Origin: Macrococcoides epidermidis
GTDB taxonomy: Bacteria > Bacillota > Bacilli > Staphylococcales > Staphylococcaceae
Length of the DNA stretch: 64,000 bases
Reading direction: 5' to 3' (one strand)
NCBI RefSeq assembly: GCF_042659445.1
Contig: NZ_JBHSSR010000001.1
Part shown: positions 17,623 to 26,578 of the stretch, piece after piece
Layout of the letters: each line of letters starts with the position of its first letter
Numbering within the stretch: the first letter of the stretch is position 1
Notes under the pieces: generated by a model
Database searches by the model: none
What the model was told of the DNA's origin: nothing
The model's input: only the letters and a program-made list of their open reading frames with translations
Made by a program: the position numbers and the translations under genes

Positions 17623-17650
17623 ATAATATGCAACTTTTAATTTACAACAA
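17623..17650 (-). promoter_or_regulatory. Predicted tagG promoter
   Basis: On the minus strand TTGTTG (17645-17650) and TATTAT (17623-17628) are 16 bases apart, a plausible sigma-A promoter about 80 bp upstream of the tagG start. Support is sequence similarity alone. Confidence 0.45.
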
Positions 17651-17763
17651 TTTAATTTTATTTACAATCATTTTCAACATTTAAAAACCTTTATATTGTA
17701 GCTTTGATGAAATATTGACGAATTTTTGTCTAAGTGTCTTATTTAATACTCATGTTTTGTATT

Positions 17764-17781
17764 CTAATCTAATTAGATTAG
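17764..17781. promoter_or_regulatory. 18-bp perfect palindrome between tagG and LCP genes
   Basis: CTAATCTAATTAGATTAG is perfectly self-complementary over 18 bases. It sits in the 345-bp divergent gap 17542-17886, 42 bp upstream of the predicted LCP -35 and about 110 bp upstream of the tagG -35. No T run follows, so it looks like an operator for a dimeric regulator and not a terminator. Apart from the two predicted promoters, the rest of this gap is featureless AT-rich DNA. Confidence 0.5.
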
Positions 17782-17822
17782 CATATTACATTATATCGAA
17801 AGATAAAAAGATATTATTTTTA

Positions 17823-17851
17823 TTGTTATTTTACATAATTAGCTATATAAT
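17823..17851 (+). promoter_or_regulatory. Predicted LCP gene promoter
   Basis: TTGTTA (17823-17828) and a perfect TATAAT (17846-17851) are 17 bases apart, 35 bp ahead of the start codon. The gene's ribosome binding site GAGGAG follows. Confidence 0.6.
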
Positions 17852-17886
17852 TTAATAGTTTATTAAACTAATTTGAGGAGCATAAT

Positions 17887-19341
17887 ATGAATAAGACGTT
17901 CAGAGCAATATTAATTTTACTCTCTTTGAGTTTAGTAATTGTACCTGTATCCTATGCTGCATATTTATATAGTACAACAAAAGGTGCAATTGATTTGTCG
18001 TTTAGCAAAAATAGTGATAAATCTAATTTGAGAGAAAAAGCTGTCGATCCTTCAATGGATCATATTTCTGTATTATTCTTAGGTATTGACGATAGCATTT
18101 CCAGAAGAGAAAATGGCCAGAAAGTGTCTGAAGCACGTACGGATGCAATGATACTAGCTACATTTGACCGTAGTAATAAACAAATAAGACTTGTGAGTAT
18201 CCCTCGTGATACTTTAGCTTATATTCCTTCTGTAAAGCAATATGATAAAATTACGCACGCACATGCTGAGGGTGGTCCAGAAAGCTCTATGCATGCTGTT
18301 GAAAACATCTTTAATGTTCCTGTTGATTATTATGCACGTGTAAACATGCAGGCATTTGTTGATATCGTCGATGAATTAGGTGGCATTGAATTTAATGTAC
18401 CATTTGATATCGATGAACCTACAAAATTAGATAAAGGTAGAATCAAAGTAAAAAAAGGAAAACAATTAATTAACGGTGATGAAGCACTTGCCCTTGTAAG
18501 AAGTAGACATGTGGATACAGACTTAGGCCGTGGCAAACGTCAAATGCAAATGATTGAAGCAATCGTTAAAAAAGCGAAAGATACCAACTCTATTTCAAAA
18601 CTAGATGAACTCGTTGAAATTGTCGGCAATAATGCAAAACATAATTTAACCTTTGAAAATATTACATCATTGGCTTCCTACTATACTTCTAATGATGTAG
18701 AGTTCAAACAAATGCAGTTAAAAGGTACAGATTATATGTATAACGGTGTTTACTACTATAATCCAGTATTTGAACATATTTATAAGATATCTAAACTTCT
18801 ACGCAAAGATTTACAATTACCTGAAGGGAAGAAATCGTCATTACTCGATTATAAAGTTATCGCTTTAAAAGGAAATTTAATACCATTAGAAAAGATTGAC
18901 CTTGAACAAATTGAAAAAGATTTTAAACAACTGATGAAAGACAAAAAGAAGAAAAATAAGAAAAATAATACAATAGAGAATAAAACAAACGAAACTAATA
19001 ATGAAAGTTCATCAAAATCTATAGAAACTGAAGCGCCAAAAACTGTAGAAAGTGCGCCTGTTACTGAACAAGCACCACCAGTAATAGAAGAGCCTGCACC
19101 TGCTCCTGTTATTACTGAGGCACCAGTAATTCCACAACAAAATAATAATCAGATAATCAATCAGGCACCCGCTACTTCAGAAGTTAATCCAAACAATTCA
19201 AATGGTAATTCTGTTACTAATACAAATATTATTAGAAGTGATATCAATGCAAATAGTAACAATCAAAGTGGTCAAGCACCACAAAACGTTGTGAGGCAGC
19301 CAGTAAATCAAAATAATACTGTTCCTCAATATCAACAATAA
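17887..19341 (+). CDS. LytR-CpsA-Psr (LCP) family glycopolymer ligase
   Basis: LCP proteins transfer lipid-linked teichoic acid or capsule from undecaprenyl phosphate to peptidoglycan on the outer membrane face. This 484-residue protein has one N-terminal membrane helix (residues 7-29). The LCP domain lies at about 55-240: VLFLGIDDS, the arginine-bearing SEARTDAMI and SIPRDTLAYIP, and VRSRHVDTDLGRGKRQ near 205, which bind the polyprenyl pyrophosphate. The last 130 residues are Lys-rich and then Pro/Glu/Asn/Gln-rich low complexity, a likely wall-spanning tail longer than in most staphylococcal LCPs. Three LCPs are known in S. aureus; proximity to atl suggests LcpB. It is divergent from tagG and forms an apparent two-gene unit with the DUF2538 gene 16 bp downstream. 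Confidence 0.9.
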   Translation: MNKTFRAILILLSLSLVIVPVSYAAYLYSTTKGAIDLSFSKNSDKSNLREKAVDPSMDHISVLFLGIDDSISRRENGQKVSEARTDAMILATFDRSNKQIRLVSIPRDTLAYIPSVKQYDKITHAHAEGGPESSMHAVENIFNVPVDYYARVNMQAFVDIVDELGGIEFNVPFDIDEPTKLDKGRIKVKKGKQLINGDEALALVRSRHVDTDLGRGKRQMQMIEAIVKKAKDTNSISKLDELVEIVGNNAKHNLTFENITSLASYYTSNDVEFKQMQLKGTDYMYNGVYYYNPVFEHIYKISKLLRKDLQLPEGKKSSLLDYKVIALKGNLIPLEKIDLEQIEKDFKQLMKDKKKKNKKNNTIENKTNETNNESSSKSIETEAPKTVESAPVTEQAPPVIEEPAPAPVITEAPVIPQQNNNQIINQAPATSEVNPNNSNGNSVTNTNIIRSDINANSNNQSGQAPQNVVRQPVNQNNTVPQYQQ

Positions 19342-19357
19342 ATTGGAGTGATCCTTT

Positions 19358-19825
19358 ATGGCAACTCGTAAAACCTATGAAAAGTATGAACAAATTAACC
19401 AAATGTTTGATAAATTACAAGAAATCATTGCTTCACCTCGTGATTTATCAAATAAACGTAAAGACTTTTATTTTGTTGATGATTATCATCAGCAGAATTA
19501 CGAAGCTTTGTTAATATATTATACTGATGCAGGAAACAATCCTCTTATGGACGGTGCATGCTATATATTAGCAATTCCAGCGATATTCAATCAAATTAAT
19601 ATTTTTGATTATGAAGTGCCATTAGATTTCGTATTTGATGGTGAAAATTTAAGTCAAACATTCACATCACTTGATGTATTTAATCAATACTTAATTGCAG
19701 CCGTTTTAGAAGTATCCAACATCCAGATCTTTACACCATCAGGGTATGCGATGGGCATGACTCACTGGGATATGAACCATATGCAATTATTTTGGCAATA
19801 TACTGCAATATTAAAAATGCATTAA
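19358..19825 (+). CDS. DUF2538 family protein
   Basis: This 155-residue soluble protein matches the staphylococcal DUF2538 family in length and composition. It is acidic and rich in aromatic residues, with no signal peptide or membrane segment. Visible conserved-looking stretches are KDFYFVDDYHQQNYEALL near residue 37 and GMTHWDMNHMQLFWQYT at the C-terminus. No catalytic motif is recognisable. It follows the LCP gene after 16 bp with ribosome binding site GGAGTG, and a strong terminator ends the unit. The family's function is unknown; genetic coupling to an LCP ligase hints at a link with wall polymer attachment. Confidence 0.8.
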   Translation: MATRKTYEKYEQINQMFDKLQEIIASPRDLSNKRKDFYFVDDYHQQNYEALLIYYTDAGNNPLMDGACYILAIPAIFNQINIFDYEVPLDFVFDGENLSQTFTSLDVFNQYLIAAVLEVSNIQIFTPSGYAMGMTHWDMNHMQLFWQYTAILKMH

Positions 19826-19833
19826 ACAAATAT

Positions 19834-19877
19834 AAACCACCACCAATTTCGATATATAAATTGATGGTGGTTTTTTT
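19834..19877 (+). terminator. Terminator after DUF2538 gene
   Basis: A 15-bp stem with one mismatch (19834-19848 with 19859-19873) and a 10-base loop is followed by seven T. Confidence 0.9.
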
Positions 19878-20072
19878 ATTCAACAAAATTTTAAGAAAAT
19901 AAAAAATGAATTTAATCCTTTAAACGTGTGCATATATTAATTTACATTATGAATTTAGTATTTCATATATTAAAGTAATATTACAATTCAAATCCTTTAT
20001 ATACTAATTGAATAAATGTCCCTATAATAGAAGAGAATGAAATTATGAATTAAATTGAGAAAGGAAGTACAC

Positions 20073-23066
20073 ATGGATAATAAATTTTATTACAAAACAC
20101 CTGCACTAATGTTAATGATGTTTGCTGGTACAACAACAGCTGCTTATGCTGCAGAAAATGAGGTTGTAAAAAAAGACGCAATTGATAGCACGACAAACGA
20201 AACAGTTAATCCAAGTACTGCTAATGAATCAAAAGTTCCAGTTAATGTGATTACTACAAATGATTTATCAAATCCTGCATCTATTGCTGAACAATATTCA
20301 TTAACTCAAGTAAAAAATAATACTGAAACAGCTTCAACTACACAACTAACAACTACGGAAACACCAACGGCTGAAGCAGTTACTACTGAAGCGCCTACTG
20401 TAGATACGACAACTACGGAAACACCAACGGCTGAAGCGGTTACTTCTGAAGTGCCTACTATAGATACGACTTCTACGGAAACACCAACGGCTGAAGCGGT
20501 TACTACTGAAGCGCCTAATGTAGATACGACTTCTACGGAAACACCAACGACTGAAGCGGTTACTACTGAAATGCCTAATGTAGATACGACTTCTACGGTA
20601 ACACCAACTGTTGAAGCGCCTACTGCAGCTGTTCAACCTAAAAAAACAGCAATTACTTCAACTACAAAAACAAGAAGTTTAGGAACTACGGCAACAACTA
20701 AAGCAAAAAATATCGATTCTATGTCAGTTAATGAAGTCATAAAATATAATAACTGGACAGTTCCTGTGTATGAAAAAAGCTTTTTCAATTCACCAAAAAT
20801 TGCATATCGCAATGGTGTCGCTAAACCGGAAGGTATCGTAGCACACGAAACAGCTAACCCTACATCTAAAATTGATGGTGAAATTGCTTATATGAAACGT
20901 AATTACACGAATGCTTTCGTACATGCATTTATCGATGATAAGCGTATCGTTGAAGTTGCAGATACTGATTATATTTCATGGGGAGCTGGTCCTGTTGCAA
21001 ACCCCCGTTTCATCAACGTAGAATTAGTTCGTGTATATGGTAAAGAAGCATTTAGCCGCTCTATCAATAATTATGCAGATTACTTTGCTACAAATTTATT
21101 ATATTACGGTTTACCGTTAGATAATGCTCACTATGATGGTAATGGTACTGTTTGGAATCATAAAGGCGTATCAAACTTCCTTGGTGGAACTGATCATACT
21201 GATCCAATCGGGTGGTTCCAGGCCAACAACTATTCTTTCGATGAATTCTACAATCTTGTTTCTGAAAAATATAATTATAAGTTAACTGGCAAGATGCCAG
21301 CCACACCTGTGCCAGCACCGGGTAACACACCACCTAAGGTGACTCCTGCACCAAACAATACGGGCAAAGTCGTCACATCGAATGAACGTCGTATTGCCAA
21401 AATTAAATGGCAAAATACGGATGTGTATACTTCAGTTGGTAACCCTGCGACAGCGAAAGCAGGTTCAAAATCAAACACCGCTTATTATGTAAACAAGAAA
21501 GCTGTGTTAGATGGTGTTACTTATTATTCATTAACTGACAATAAAAACATCCCACGTGGTTGGGTAAAAGCAAAAGATACAAAATCATTTTCGATTACTC
21601 CACCATCAAAAACGTCAAAAAGGTTTACATTAAATAGTACTGCTAAAAGTATTTATTCAACACCTTGGGGTAGTTCAAAACAAGTGGTTGGAAGTTTAAA
21701 AGGATTAACAGGAAAAGAATTTAAAGCTTCTCAATTTGTAAAAGTAGGTCAAACATCATATTATTTTGGCACAGTGAATGCTTTAACTGGCTGGGTTAAT
21801 TTAAATCAAATGACCTTAAAATCAGTTTCTCCATCAAAGACTGCCGTTAAAATTACTGACATGAAAAATGTTAAATTAATTGGTCGCACAGATGCTAAGA
21901 ATACTGTTTTATATACAGATATTAAATCTACAAAAAAAGCACAGACAAAGCCGGTTAATATGCAACTCTACATTAATCAGTCAGCAAAGAAAAATAACAA
22001 GCAATATTATGGTGTAGCCGATCCAAAAAATAAATTTTTAGGTTGGATCAGTGATACATTTATTAAAGAAAAGCAATTTAAAACAGTATCATGGACAAAG
22101 ATGCCTTATACGATTAAGAAATCTTCAGGATATATTTATTCAATTCCTGGTGGTTCTAAATCTCAACGTATTAAAAAATTAAGTACATTATCTTCTAAAA
22201 CTATACAAGTCATTCGTACAGATAAAGTTGGCAATGCTGTTTGGCATAAAGTATTATTAGATGATAAAACAACTGGATATGTTCCAGATAGCTATCTTTA
22301 TTCACAAAATGTCGTAAAATTAAAAGCACCTGAAAGTTTAGAAGTTGCTGTTGCGAAACAATCTCGATTAAAAAATCCTGCACGTAATGCGGGCCCTAAA
22401 GTAGTATTCTCAACACCAGCAAGAGTATATAACGAACGTTTAGCAGAAGATAGCGAAATTAAAGCGAATATGGATACAAAAAATGCTTTAAATGATCCTG
22501 AGTTAAAGTATCAATTTTTAGATTTAGGGCAATCTGAAGGTATTTCAGCTAAAAATTTAAATAAACTACTTGCTGGAAAAGGTGTTTTAGAAAATCAGGG
22601 GGCTGCTTTTGCAGCTGCTGCAAAACAATTTAAAATTAATGAAATCTATTTAATCGCACATGCGCTTGTTGAAACAGGACATGGAAAAAGCAGATTATCA
22701 AACGGTCTAGGTATCAGTGACGATAATACGCGTATTATTGAAAATGCAACGAAGAAATACTATAATACTTATGGTACTAAAGCTACTGATAATAATGTAG
22801 AATTAGGTGGTATTGCATACGCTAAGCAAAACAGTTGGGATTCTGTTTCTAAAGCAATCATCGGTGGTGCAGAATACGTACGTAAAGCATATATTGACAA
22901 CGGTCAGCGTACGCTTCATCAAATGCGCTGGAATCCAGAAAATACTGCAACACATCAATATGCAACAGATGTTAGATGGGCTGCTAACAACGCGAAAAAT
23001 ATCGCGCGTTTATATAAGTCATTAGGTCTAGATGGATTAAATTATATCGTTCATGAATATATCTAA
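20073..23066 (+). CDS. atl: Bifunctional autolysin Atl
   Basis: Secreted peptidoglycan hydrolase for daughter-cell separation, cleaved outside the cell into an amidase and a glucosaminidase in relatives. The ATG at 20073 follows the site AAAGGAAG; an in-frame TTG 18 bp upstream is rejected because it precedes that site. Of 997 residues, the first 28 are a signal peptide. Residues about 90-185 are Thr/Glu/Pro repeats. The amidase (about 220-390) shows IVAHETANP and 'HTDPIGWF' with the zinc histidines. Four GW-type modules follow (about 425-750), each ending in GW or a close variant, against six or more in S. aureus Atl. The glucosaminidase (about 815-997) has LIAHALVETGHGKS with the catalytic Glu. 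S. aureus Atl is about 1256 residues, so this form is shorter mainly through fewer repeats. Confidence 0.95.
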   Translation: MDNKFYYKTPALMLMMFAGTTTAAYAAENEVVKKDAIDSTTNETVNPSTANESKVPVNVITTNDLSNPASIAEQYSLTQVKNNTETASTTQLTTTETPTAEAVTTEAPTVDTTTTETPTAEAVTSEVPTIDTTSTETPTAEAVTTEAPNVDTTSTETPTTEAVTTEMPNVDTTSTVTPTVEAPTAAVQPKKTAITSTTKTRSLGTTATTKAKNIDSMSVNEVIKYNNWTVPVYEKSFFNSPKIAYRNGVAKPEGIVAHETANPTSKIDGEIAYMKRNYTNAFVHAFIDDKRIVEVADTDYISWGAGPVANPRFINVELVRVYGKEAFSRSINNYADYFATNLLYYGLPLDNAHYDGNGTVWNHKGVSNFLGGTDHTDPIGWFQANNYSFDEFYNLVSEKYNYKLTGKMPATPVPAPGNTPPKVTPAPNNTGKVVTSNERRIAKIKWQNTDVYTSVGNPATAKAGSKSNTAYYVNKKAVLDGVTYYSLTDNKNIPRGWVKAKDTKSFSITPPSKTSKRFTLNSTAKSIYSTPWGSSKQVVGSLKGLTGKEFKASQFVKVGQTSYYFGTVNALTGWVNLNQMTLKSVSPSKTAVKITDMKNVKLIGRTDAKNTVLYTDIKSTKKAQTKPVNMQLYINQSAKKNNKQYYGVADPKNKFLGWISDTFIKEKQFKTVSWTKMPYTIKKSSGYIYSIPGGSKSQRIKKLSTLSSKTIQVIRTDKVGNAVWHKVLLDDKTTGYVPDSYLYSQNVVKLKAPESLEVAVAKQSRLKNPARNAGPKVVFSTPARVYNERLAEDSEIKANMDTKNALNDPELKYQFLDLGQSEGISAKNLNKLLAGKGVLENQGAAFAAAAKQFKINEIYLIAHALVETGHGKSRLSNGLGISDDNTRIIENATKKYYNTYGTKATDNNVELGGIAYAKQNSWDSVSKAIIGGAEYVRKAYIDNGQRTLHQMRWNPENTATHQYATDVRWAANNAKNIARLYKSLGLDGLNYIVHEYI
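20350..20620 (+). repeat. 60-bp tandem repeat in atl propeptide region
   Basis: About 4.5 copies of a 60-bp unit encode a 20-residue repeat of the type TTETPTAEAVTTEAPTVDTT, with the copies diverging gradually toward the 3' end. The two upstream units are most alike (for example ACGGAAACACCAACGGCTGA). Such units are prone to copy-number change between strains. Confidence 0.9.
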
Positions 23067-23071
23067 TGTTA

Positions 23072-23113
23072 AAAAAATAACCTTCCTAATAGTTATTAGG
23101 AAGGTTATTTTTT
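23072..23113. terminator. Terminator after atl
   Basis: AATAACCTTCCTAAT pairs with ATTAGGAAGGTTATT around loop AGTT; A and T runs flank both sides. Confidence 0.9.
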
Positions 23114-23181
23114 CGGCATTTAGGCTATATAATACTAAATTGAATATTTAAGTCGATTTACTAATAGCTGATGATTTACAA

Positions 23182-23628
23182 TTAAAAACGAAATGGATCT
23201 CTAAGAGCAAATGAATGATATATTTTTTCAAGTAACTGAATCAATTCTTCAGACTCTGCAGAATTTAGCTCTCGCATAAAGCTACGTACAACTTTAGCTT
23301 TAATTTCTTCTGCACGTTCTAATGCTTTTTCACCTTGTTCAGTTGCAATTAAGACGGTAGATCTTAAATCATAAATACTCTGCTCTTTTTTTACAAAACC
23401 GTTATCAACTAATTTTTTTATTGCTCTCGAAACCGCCGTCTGTTCTTTATTTAACTTATAGATTAACTTTTTTTGTGTCATATTTTCTTCTGATGCAATA
23501 AGTTCTAGCATATATAATTGTTCACGCGTTAAAGTTACATCAGTTAATTCTGCAGAAGCAATTTCATCAATTTTAGAATCCATAAAATAAATTAATTGTC
23601 CAAATCTTTTAAGTCGCTTTTCATCCAT
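23182..23628 (-). CDS. MarR family transcriptional regulator
   Basis: This 148-residue winged-helix regulator has the MarR plan: N-terminal dimerisation helix, LTREQLYMLELIASEENMT, recognition region LNKEQTAVSRAIKKLVDNGFV, wing residues YDLRSTVLIATEQG and C-terminal dimer helices. The DLRSTV wing with its Arg is typical of DNA-contacting MarR proteins. The ATG at 23628 follows GGGAG by eight bases; an upstream TTG would include the ribosome binding site. It is divergent from the acyltransferase gene across about 190 bp, the usual arrangement when a MarR protein controls its neighbour. The ligand is unknown. No single cysteine of the OhrR/MgrA redox type is present, so oxidative sensing through thiol is unlikely. 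Confidence 0.85.
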   Translation of the reverse strand: MDEKRLKRFGQLIYFMDSKIDEIASAELTDVTLTREQLYMLELIASEENMTQKKLIYKLNKEQTAVSRAIKKLVDNGFVKKEQSIYDLRSTVLIATEQGEKALERAEEIKAKVVRSFMRELNSAESEELIQLLEKIYHSFALRDPFRF

Positions 23629-23819
23629 GTTATTGTCTCCCAACTTTTTTCTTATATAGATTATAAGCCCAATTATTTAGTTTAGCAACGATATATAATG
23701 AATTAATAAAAAATTGTGGGCTATTTATATTTTATCATAGCATATTTAATTTGTAGATTTAATTCATAAGTGTGCAATATAATTAATTTTTTGTGAGAAT
23801 ATTTTTAAGGAGATTTTTT

Positions 23820-24809
23820 ATGAATAAAGAAAGAGATCATTATTTTGATAATGCAAGATTTTTATTAATTGTTTTAGTAGTTTTTGGTCATTTATTACGT
23901 TCTTTCATAAATGAAAGCCATTTTTTACAAGCTTTATATATGTTTATCTATAGCTTTCATATGCCTGCATTTGTATTGATTTCTGGTTATTTTGCTAAAG
24001 GCATACATAAACCAGGGTATATCAAAAAAGTAACTAAGAAGTTATTATTACCCTATATTATTTTTCAAAGTTTTTATGCTTTTTATTATTATTTTATCGA
24101 TGACGTAAACACCGTTGATTTAAATCCATTCGATCCGCAATGGGCGATGTGGTTTCTACTCAGTTTATTTTCATGGCAGGTCATGCTATTTATCGTAAAA
24201 GATATAAATCCTTGGGTTACCCTAATGGTTTCATTCATCATAGGAATAATCGTCGGCTATTTACCATTTATTAATAATACTTTAAGTTTATCAAGAACAT
24301 TTGTATTCTTTCCTTTGTTTTTAATTGGGTATTATGCGCAACCAGAACAATTTAAATATATTAGAAATAAGAAGTATATTCCTGTTTCTATATTTATGTT
24401 GACGATTGTTTTTATTTTCTATATGTTAACAGATTTTAATTTTGAGTGGCTTTTCGGGAGCAAACCCTATATCAAACTTGAACATGAAGCTTCTGATCTG
24501 TATAGTGGCTTAAAACGTGCCATTATTTATGTAATCATTCTAATTAGCACTGCAAGCTTTTTAAATGTTGTACCGAACCGAAAACTTCCTCTAACGTATA
24601 TAGGCTCAAGAACCATGTTCATTTATCTCTTACATGGTATGTTTATTGGGTTATTCAGAGCAAATAATTGGGGGAAATATTTTAATGATCATGTGGCTTC
24701 AATATTAATCTTTATGATTCTTGTTACCATCTTCTTAGTTTATACACTTAGTATGAATGCTACTAAAAAGATAACCTCACCGGTGGTAGAAATTAAAAAA
24801 CCTCATTAG
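23820..24809 (+). CDS. Acyltransferase-3 family membrane protein
   Basis: The 329-residue integral membrane protein has about ten hydrophobic helices and the family's hallmark N-terminus, FDNARFLLIVLVVFGHLLR, where the histidine is the presumed acyl-transfer residue. A 'SFHMPAFVLISGYFAKG' segment matches the second conserved block with Phe-Phe/Ser-Gly. Proteins of this family move acetyl or succinyl groups onto exported glycans; the length and lack of a C-terminal SGNH domain are close to IcaC and to the membrane half of OatA. The ATG at 23820 follows TAAGGAG. A separate secreted SGNH protein (14680-15627) could supply the missing half. It lies divergent from a MarR regulator. The substrate is unknown. 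Confidence 0.82.
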   Translation: MNKERDHYFDNARFLLIVLVVFGHLLRSFINESHFLQALYMFIYSFHMPAFVLISGYFAKGIHKPGYIKKVTKKLLLPYIIFQSFYAFYYYFIDDVNTVDLNPFDPQWAMWFLLSLFSWQVMLFIVKDINPWVTLMVSFIIGIIVGYLPFINNTLSLSRTFVFFPLFLIGYYAQPEQFKYIRNKKYIPVSIFMLTIVFIFYMLTDFNFEWLFGSKPYIKLEHEASDLYSGLKRAIIYVIILISTASFLNVVPNRKLPLTYIGSRTMFIYLLHGMFIGLFRANNWGKYFNDHVASILIFMILVTIFLVYTLSMNATKKITSPVVEIKKPH

Positions 24810-24818
24810 AGGTTTTTT
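24795..24818 (+). terminator. Terminator after acyltransferase gene
   Basis: AAAAAACCTC pairs with GAGGTTTTTT around loop ATTA. The stem overlaps the last codons of the gene and ends in seven T. Confidence 0.85.
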
Positions 24819-24965
24819 TAATTTTGTAAATTTAATATGAATTAATTTTATTTAATATTTTTTATTTGTGAAGAAATATGTATAATTATTATAAGAGAGC
24901 ACGAATATGTCTGATATAAATAAAATTACATATTGCTTTTAAATATGAATTTAAGGAGATTTTTT

Positions 24966-26549
24966 ATGCGTTTACTTTGGCAAACACCAGAAGACAGAAT
25001 TGCACTTTTAAAAGACCTTGTTAAACATGACAGCATCACAGATACTGAAGGTGAAGTCAACTTTCCTTTTTATATTAAACGGACACTAAAACAATTAGAT
25101 TATTTTAAACAGCATGATTCACATATTAAATTAATTGAGACGAATGATCACAAGAATGCTGTAGCTGCAATGTATCGTTCACATGTAACAGATGATACGG
25201 TGATTATTATGAGCCACTATGACACTGTTGATACAAATGATTATGGATCATTTGAAGCATATGCATTCGATAGTGATGCGTTAGCAAAATCATTTGCTAA
25301 TAACCTTAATGAATTTAGTGAGTATCATCAATCTGATATATTATCAAATCAGTATTTATTTGGACGAGGCATCATGGATATGAAATCTGGATTAATGATG
25401 CATTTAAGCATACTTGAAAAAGCAATCCATGAAGAATGGCCAATTAACATTATTTTATTAACTGTTCCTGACGAAGAAGTAAATTCCTCGGGTATGAGAA
25501 GTGCTGTTTCTGAACTATCGGAATTTATTGAACAGGAAAACTTAAAATTATTGCTGATCATGAATGGTGAGCCTGCATTTAGTCAGTTTCCACATGATGA
25601 AAATTATTATATTTATAATGGTAGCATCGGTAAAGTCATGCCATCTGTATTTGTTTATGGAAAAGAAACACATGTTGGAGAACCATTAAATGGACTTAGT
25701 GCCAATTATTTAATTAGTCGTATTAACTCTGAAATTGAATACAATACACAATTTCTTGAACGATATAAAAATGAAGAAACACCTTTACCTGTTAGTCTCT
25801 ATTTGAAAGATCTAAAAGAAGATTACAATGTACAGACACCTTTTATGGCATCAAGTTACTACAACGTATTCATATTTGAACAAAGTGCAGCACATGTTTT
25901 TAAACTATTTAATCAAATCGTTGAACGTACTGTTGCAGAATGTTCTCGTGACTTAGGATTAGTATTTGAAACATCACCAAAAATAAAAGTAATAACTTTT
26001 GAAGCATTAATTAAATCTATGAAAAAGAAACATGGCTATGAAACTATCCATAATATTATCAGTAATACAGAACAATCTGATAATCGTCTATATGCTCAGA
26101 CAGTTATTAAAGATTTATTGCTTTTAGATAACAGTAATGATTATACGGTCGTGACATACTTTAATGCACCTTATTATCCTTCTGTTAATAGCAGTCAAGA
26201 TAAATTAATAAAATCAATTACAAAATATGCAATTAAACAAATGAAGAAACAGTTTAATCGCGAGACAACAAAAATTCATTACTTTAATGGAATTTCAGAT
26301 TTAAGTTATGTTAACTATACACACGATGATAGTGATACTAATATATTTGCTGATAATACACCTGGTTTCAAAACACATTACGATATACCTTTTTCAGCTA
26401 TGAAAAAATTAAAAGCACCAGTAATTAATATCGGTGCTTTTGGGAAAGATGCACATCAGTTAACTGAGCGTATTCATATTAAAAGTGTATCTGAAGAAGT
26501 ACCTTTTGTATTAAATAAAATTTTCCACAAATTTTTTATCGACAAATAA
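24966..26549 (+). CDS. M20 family peptidase, RocB-like
   Basis: This 527-residue protein belongs to the zinc-dependent M20 amidohydrolase/peptidase family, in the long subgroup related to RocB of arginine utilisation. Metal-binding landmarks are visible: MSHYDTVD with the first His and Asp, FGRGIMDMKSGL with the bridging Asp, LTVPDEEVNSSGM with the catalytic Glu pair, and a late histidine in GKDAHQLTERI. It should be a cytoplasmic peptidase or amidohydrolase; no signal peptide is seen. The start at 24966 follows the leader TAAGGAGATTTTTT, almost identical to that of the acyltransferase gene upstream, although the two products are unrelated. A terminator overlapping the end of comK follows. 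The substrate is not predictable; neighbouring genes give no arginine-pathway context. Confidence 0.85.
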   Translation: MRLLWQTPEDRIALLKDLVKHDSITDTEGEVNFPFYIKRTLKQLDYFKQHDSHIKLIETNDHKNAVAAMYRSHVTDDTVIIMSHYDTVDTNDYGSFEAYAFDSDALAKSFANNLNEFSEYHQSDILSNQYLFGRGIMDMKSGLMMHLSILEKAIHEEWPINIILLTVPDEEVNSSGMRSAVSELSEFIEQENLKLLLIMNGEPAFSQFPHDENYYIYNGSIGKVMPSVFVYGKETHVGEPLNGLSANYLISRINSEIEYNTQFLERYKNEETPLPVSLYLKDLKEDYNVQTPFMASSYYNVFIFEQSAAHVFKLFNQIVERTVAECSRDLGLVFETSPKIKVITFEALIKSMKKKHGYETIHNIISNTEQSDNRLYAQTVIKDLLLLDNSNDYTVVTYFNAPYYPSVNSSQDKLIKSITKYAIKQMKKQFNRETTKIHYFNGISDLSYVNYTHDDSDTNIFADNTPGFKTHYDIPFSAMKKLKAPVINIGAFGKDAHQLTERIHIKSVSEEVPFVLNKIFHKFFIDK

Positions 26550-26578
26550 TAAATTCATTATAATCCTTAAAAACATTT

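Noticed and set aside
20346..20636. Arg/Ser-rich open frame opposite the atl repeats
   Set aside because: It mirrors the 60-bp repeat of the atl gene on the other strand; repeat composition alone keeps it open.
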